From: IMCC26077 sp044344975 | Lineage (GTDB): Bacteria > Actinomycetota > Actinomycetes > Nanopelagicales > Nanopelagicaceae | DNA length: 5,822 bases | Assembly (NCBI GenBank): GCA_044344975.1 | Contig: JBIJBY010000082.1 | Location: 1-5,822 of the forward strand | Direction: 5' to 3' | Shown: piece after piece, positions 5,542 through 5,822 of the stretch | Layout of the letters: each line of letters begins with the position of its first letter | Numbering within the stretch: the first letter of the stretch is position 1 | Program-made: the position numbers and the translations under genes | Notes under the pieces: generated by a model | What the model saw: only the letters and a program-made list of their open reading frames with translations | Told to the model about the DNA's origin: nothing | The model's database searches: none

Positions 5542-5822
5542 GAAAGAAGCTCTCTACTACCTGTGCTGAGGCGGCACCATAACTCTCCGCGAAACGCTCC
5601 ATAAATTGCTCGCGCGAGAAGCGATATTCCTGCCCGCCTTGAGTTTCGAGGCAGTAGGTGGCAACCATAGAACCAACTTCCGCGCATTCTTTCAGATCTA
5701 ATCCCCAACCAAGCGCGGAGAGAAATCCAGCGCGGAATGCATCACCAATTCCAGTGGGATCAACCTTGCTGCGCTCCTTCGCAACTCCAACATTAATCGC
5801 CGGGAATAAATGAGATTCAATA
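5528..5822 (-). CDS. PfkB-family sugar/adenosine kinase, C-terminal part only
   Basis: This is the last 97 residues of a ribokinase-like (PfkB) kinase whose start lies beyond the right edge of the window. Near its beginning is the second PfkB signature, VDPTGIGDAFRAGFL, in which the Asp of G-I-G-D is the catalytic base and the glycines form the anion hole. The stretch after it (GLDLKECAEVGSMVATYCLETQG, split around residue 50 of the fragment) and the ending resemble the adenosine kinase-like PfkB protein of Mycobacterium (Rv2202c, AdoK), which also lies close to ctaC. The frame is open from base 5821 to the TAA at 5528-5530, with all 98 codons checked by hand. The stop lies inside the tusA-like gene on the opposite strand. 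The family is certain; adenosine as substrate is inferred from resemblance and neighbourhood. Confidence 0.9.
   Translation of the reverse strand, partial: IESHLFPAINVGVAKERSKVDPTGIGDAFRAGFLSALGWGLDLKECAEVGSMVATYCLETQGGQEYRFSREQFMERFAESYGAASAQVVESFFPISL

Noticed and set aside
5520..5708. Minus-strand 62-codon open frame overlapping the kinase end
   Set aside because: It is out of frame with the clear PfkB reading frame (5528-5822), which contains the DPTGIGDAF motif.

Overview
The window is a piece of an actinobacterial respiratory locus. It carries the 3' part of qcrB (cytochrome b of the bcc complex). Converging on it from the other strand is a ctaC-ctaD-ctaF run encoding subunits II, I and IV of an aa3-type cytochrome c oxidase. 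The actinobacterial assignment rests on four things: CtaF is a subunit type known from Actinomycetota; QcrB has a PDWY motif and a long charged C-terminal tail; CtaD ends in the typical actinobacterial tail; and a PfkB-type adenosine kinase-like gene lies nearby, as in Mycobacterium. Base composition looks close to even by eye, lower than in most soil actinobacteria. A freshwater, small-genome lineage (Nanopelagicales/acI type) is possible but not shown.

Layout: qcrB (1-1249, +, 5' end outside the window); a 21-base gap; ctaF (1271-1657, -); ctaD (1662-3311, -); ctaC (3308-4132, -, overlapping ctaD by ATGA); a 58-base divergent control region with an 8+8 palindrome; a cysteine desulfurase-like gene (4191-5312, +); a tusA-like gene (5314-5541, +); and the 3' end of a PfkB-family kinase gene (5528-5822, -), which overlaps tusA tail to tail by 14 bases. 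There is no gene-free stretch over 100 bases and no RNA gene, mobile element or CRISPR array that I can see.

How the genes fit together: QcrB passes electrons from menaquinol through the bcc complex. CtaC (CuA) and CtaD (haem a, haem a3, CuB) take them to oxygen, and CtaF is an accessory membrane subunit. The divergent pair is a sulfur-transfer module, a NifS/IscS-fold protein next to a TusA-type sulfur carrier.

The most unusual content is in that pair. The desulfurase-like protein keeps the sulfur-carrying Cys loop (SGSAC) and the substrate-binding Arg. It appears to have lost most of the PLP pocket: the phosphate-binding Gly-Thr motif, the stacking His, the Gln, and probably the Schiff-base Lys. 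In the oxidase, two residues expected at the Mg site between subunits I and II are changed together (Glu to Met in CtaC, Asp to Ala in CtaD).
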